The translations under genes and the position numbers were made by a program. A stretch of 64,000 bases of DNA, taken from positions 186,001 to 250,000 of the forward strand of contig CADBFZ010000004.1 in the NCBI GenBank assembly GCA_902794095.1. Reading direction: 5' to 3'. Of this stretch, positions 63,030 through 64,000 are shown piece after piece; the first letter of the stretch is position 1, and every line of letters begins with the position of its first letter. Source of the DNA: an uncultured Lachnospiraceae bacterium (GTDB taxonomy: Bacteria > Bacillota > Clostridia > Lachnospirales > Lachnospiraceae). The notes beneath the pieces are model-generated. The model saw nothing but the letters and a program-made list of their open reading frames with translations, did no database searches and was not told the DNA's origin.

Positions 63030-63504
63030 AATTCATTCCTTCCGTAGCAAGGCCGTGAAGCTGCTTAAGACCTTTCTGATAAGGATTATTTTCATTCTTA
63101 TATGAAATCTTGGTGGATGTTGTTCCGCCTGAGATATAAGTTCTTCCGCATTCGGGGCATACGGCGGTGTGAATGGCAACGGATGCCTGTAATACTTTAC
63201 CGCCTTCCTGAGCTGCCTTGGTATAAGCGTTGGAAACATGCTCCTGCTCGTGGGCTCTTACCCTTGTTCCCGCAGCGGTGGGAGATATGTGCTGGGCGGA
63301 CTTAAATGATACGTTCTCATCAGATCCGTCCTGGTATTTTCTTGCCTTGCAGGTTTCGCATTCGGCTTTGTTAACCTTACCGGGGCGACCGCTTCTGAGT
63401 GCAGACTCCTCCATGGGAGAAACGGTAGGTCCCGCAATTCTCCTTATCTGAGCGGAGCTGTATCCCGGTATTTGGTTTTCAATTGAACCAACCGATAAAC
63501 TCAC
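63013..63504 (-). CDS. Putative SprA-related metalloprotease
   Basis: 163 residues, GTG start with GGAGGAGG six bases upstream. CETCKARKYQDGSDENVSF followed by RAHEQEHVSNAY gives a CxxC pair and an HExxH zinc-protease motif, the layout of the SprA-related family; a second CxxC pair (CPECGR) follows. No signal peptide, so its place of action is uncertain. It overlaps the DUF4190 gene by four bases (GTGA). Confidence 0.72.
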   Translation of the reverse strand: MSLSVGSIENQIPGYSSAQIRRIAGPTVSPMEESALRSGRPGKVNKAECETCKARKYQDGSDENVSFKSAQHISPTAAGTRVRAHEQEHVSNAYTKAAQEGGKVLQASVAIHTAVCPECGRTYISGGTTSTKISYKNENNPYQKGLKQLHGLATEGMNFDKQI

Positions 63505-63872
63505 CTGCTGCCTCCTCCCGGCATGGGAAACTCCGGCATTTCCATTCCGTAAGCTTCATACATACTCTGAACCTGCTCCAGAGCTGTAGGATCCGTATAG
63601 AACCAGTACAAAGCTACAGCGATTACCATAATTCCCGCGGTCAATCCGATTATCGAAAGTATCAGTCCGCATTTGGACTGCGATGAACGGTTTTCACCGG
63701 GCTTTTTACTAAGTGATGAAAACAGAATTCCGAGAGCTCCGGTGGGGATGCTTAATACGCCCGTGCAGAGCAGTACCAAAGATACTATTCCCATTACCAA
63801 AGAGGCTGTAGAAAATGCCTGTCTTCCTTTGGCGGAATTATAATTATTGTATGCGGAATCACCTGTGTTCAT
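63501..63872 (-). CDS. DUF4190-like small membrane protein
   Basis: 123 residues: a polar N-terminus, a double-helix unit (FSTASLVMGIVSLVLLCTG and IPTGALGILFSSLSKK), a third helix (SIIGLTAGIMVIAVALYWFY) and a Pro/Gly/Met-rich tail. The A-x-x-S/G-L-V-x-G-I-x-S/G pattern is typical of DUF4190. First of three overlapping minus-strand genes. Confidence 0.72.
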   Translation of the reverse strand: MNTGDSAYNNYNSAKGRQAFSTASLVMGIVSLVLLCTGVLSIPTGALGILFSSLSKKPGENRSSQSKCGLILSIIGLTAGIMVIAVALYWFYTDPTALEQVQSMYEAYGMEMPEFPMPGGGSR

Positions 63873-63897
63873 CTTATGTCGACCTTGTTATACCTAG

Positions 63898-63926
63898 AAT
63901 TTATCATTATTTGGGTTCTATTGCAA
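63898..63926 (-). promoter_or_regulatory. Candidate promoter of the DUF4190 operon
   Basis: On the minus strand TTGCAA (63926-63921), a 17-base spacer and TAAATT (63903-63898). Confidence 0.45.
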
Positions 63927-63949
63927 TATAAGGGGCCTTGTAATATAAT
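63921..63949 (+). promoter_or_regulatory. Promoter driving the FMN riboswitch transcript
   Basis: TTGCAA (63921-63926), a 17-base spacer and a perfect TATAAT (63944-63949). Transcription should start near 63956, right before the riboswitch. Confidence 0.7.
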
Positions 63950-63957
63950 GCTTTCGT

Positions 63958-64000
63958 TGACTTCAGGGCAGGGTGAAAATCCCTACTGGCGGTGAAGGAG
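63958..64000 (+). promoter_or_regulatory. FMN riboswitch (RFN element), 5' part, cut by window end
   Basis: The segment has the conserved 5' half of the RFN element: GGGCAGGGTGAAAATCCC, then ACTGGCGGTGAAGGAG. The rest lies outside. It binds flavin mononucleotide and turns off riboflavin synthesis or uptake genes, which should follow to the right. Confidence 0.9.

Overview
The window looks like chromosomal DNA of a Lachnospiraceae bacterium (Firmicutes, Clostridia), most like a Butyrivibrio-type butyrate producer. The support is the phosphate butyryltransferase plus butyrate kinase pair (45447-47458), LL-diaminopimelate aminotransferase, a glutaminyl-tRNA synthetase, many Clostridia-type membrane proteins with zinc-ribbon N-termini, strong AGGAGG ribosome sites, and TTGACA/TATAAT promoters. 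Genus is inference; family is fairly safe. No rRNA, tRNA, CRISPR array, phage gene or insertion sequence was seen.

Layout. 1-3339 is the 3' half of a Tad (tight adherence, Flp-type pilus) operon: TadB end, TadC, small pilin-like and TadE-like proteins, CpaB-like SAF protein, CpaA/TadV-like prepilin peptidase. It ends in a hairpin that also carries a promoter. 3422-9011 is a mixed operon: GT2 glycosyltransferase, hisC, small multidrug export protein, SAM methyltransferase, Hsp33, dapL. 9124-15022 encodes two secreted proteins, both with TTG starts: a 1612-residue protein with InlB-like repeats and ALK/LTK-type glycine-rich domains, and a beta-propeller-like protein. 15075-25590 is a cluster of anchored zinc-ribbon proteins around an ABC-2 type exporter. 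25734-34496 holds guaB, a GGDEF-EAL protein, a split pair for the last two purine steps (IMP cyclohydrolase plus stand-alone AICAR transformylase), glnS and a DUF2225 protein.

35041-35878 is the only large gene-free stretch; it is rich in inverted repeats and has one perfect DnaA box. 35879-41180 (minus) has a HerA-like ATPase and a heterodimeric ABC exporter with one degenerate ATP site. 41311-47933 has phosphoglucomutase, a MATE transporter fused to a DUF218/YdcF-like domain, ptb-buk and a GNAT. 48045-53596 (minus) has a DUF3298 lipoprotein and a four-gene operon (HAD phosphatase, YczE-like protein, Wzz-like protein, EpsG-like polymerase). 53695-57125 has a PlsC-like acyltransferase, a 143-bp imperfect palindrome, uxaC and its LacI-family regulator with a cre-like operator on its promoter. 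57288-62179 is secA, prfB (no programmed frameshift) and an HD-GYP gene whose HD motif reads FD. The end (62235-63872, minus) has three small genes, then an FMN riboswitch cut off by the window edge, implying riboflavin genes just outside.

Most of the window is housekeeping. The best candidates for something new are the MATE-DUF218 fusion, the anchored zinc-ribbon/ABC-2 cluster, the giant glycine-rich surface protein, the structured 35-kb intergenic region, and the 143-bp palindrome. All functional statements rest on motif recognition by eye; no database search was run.
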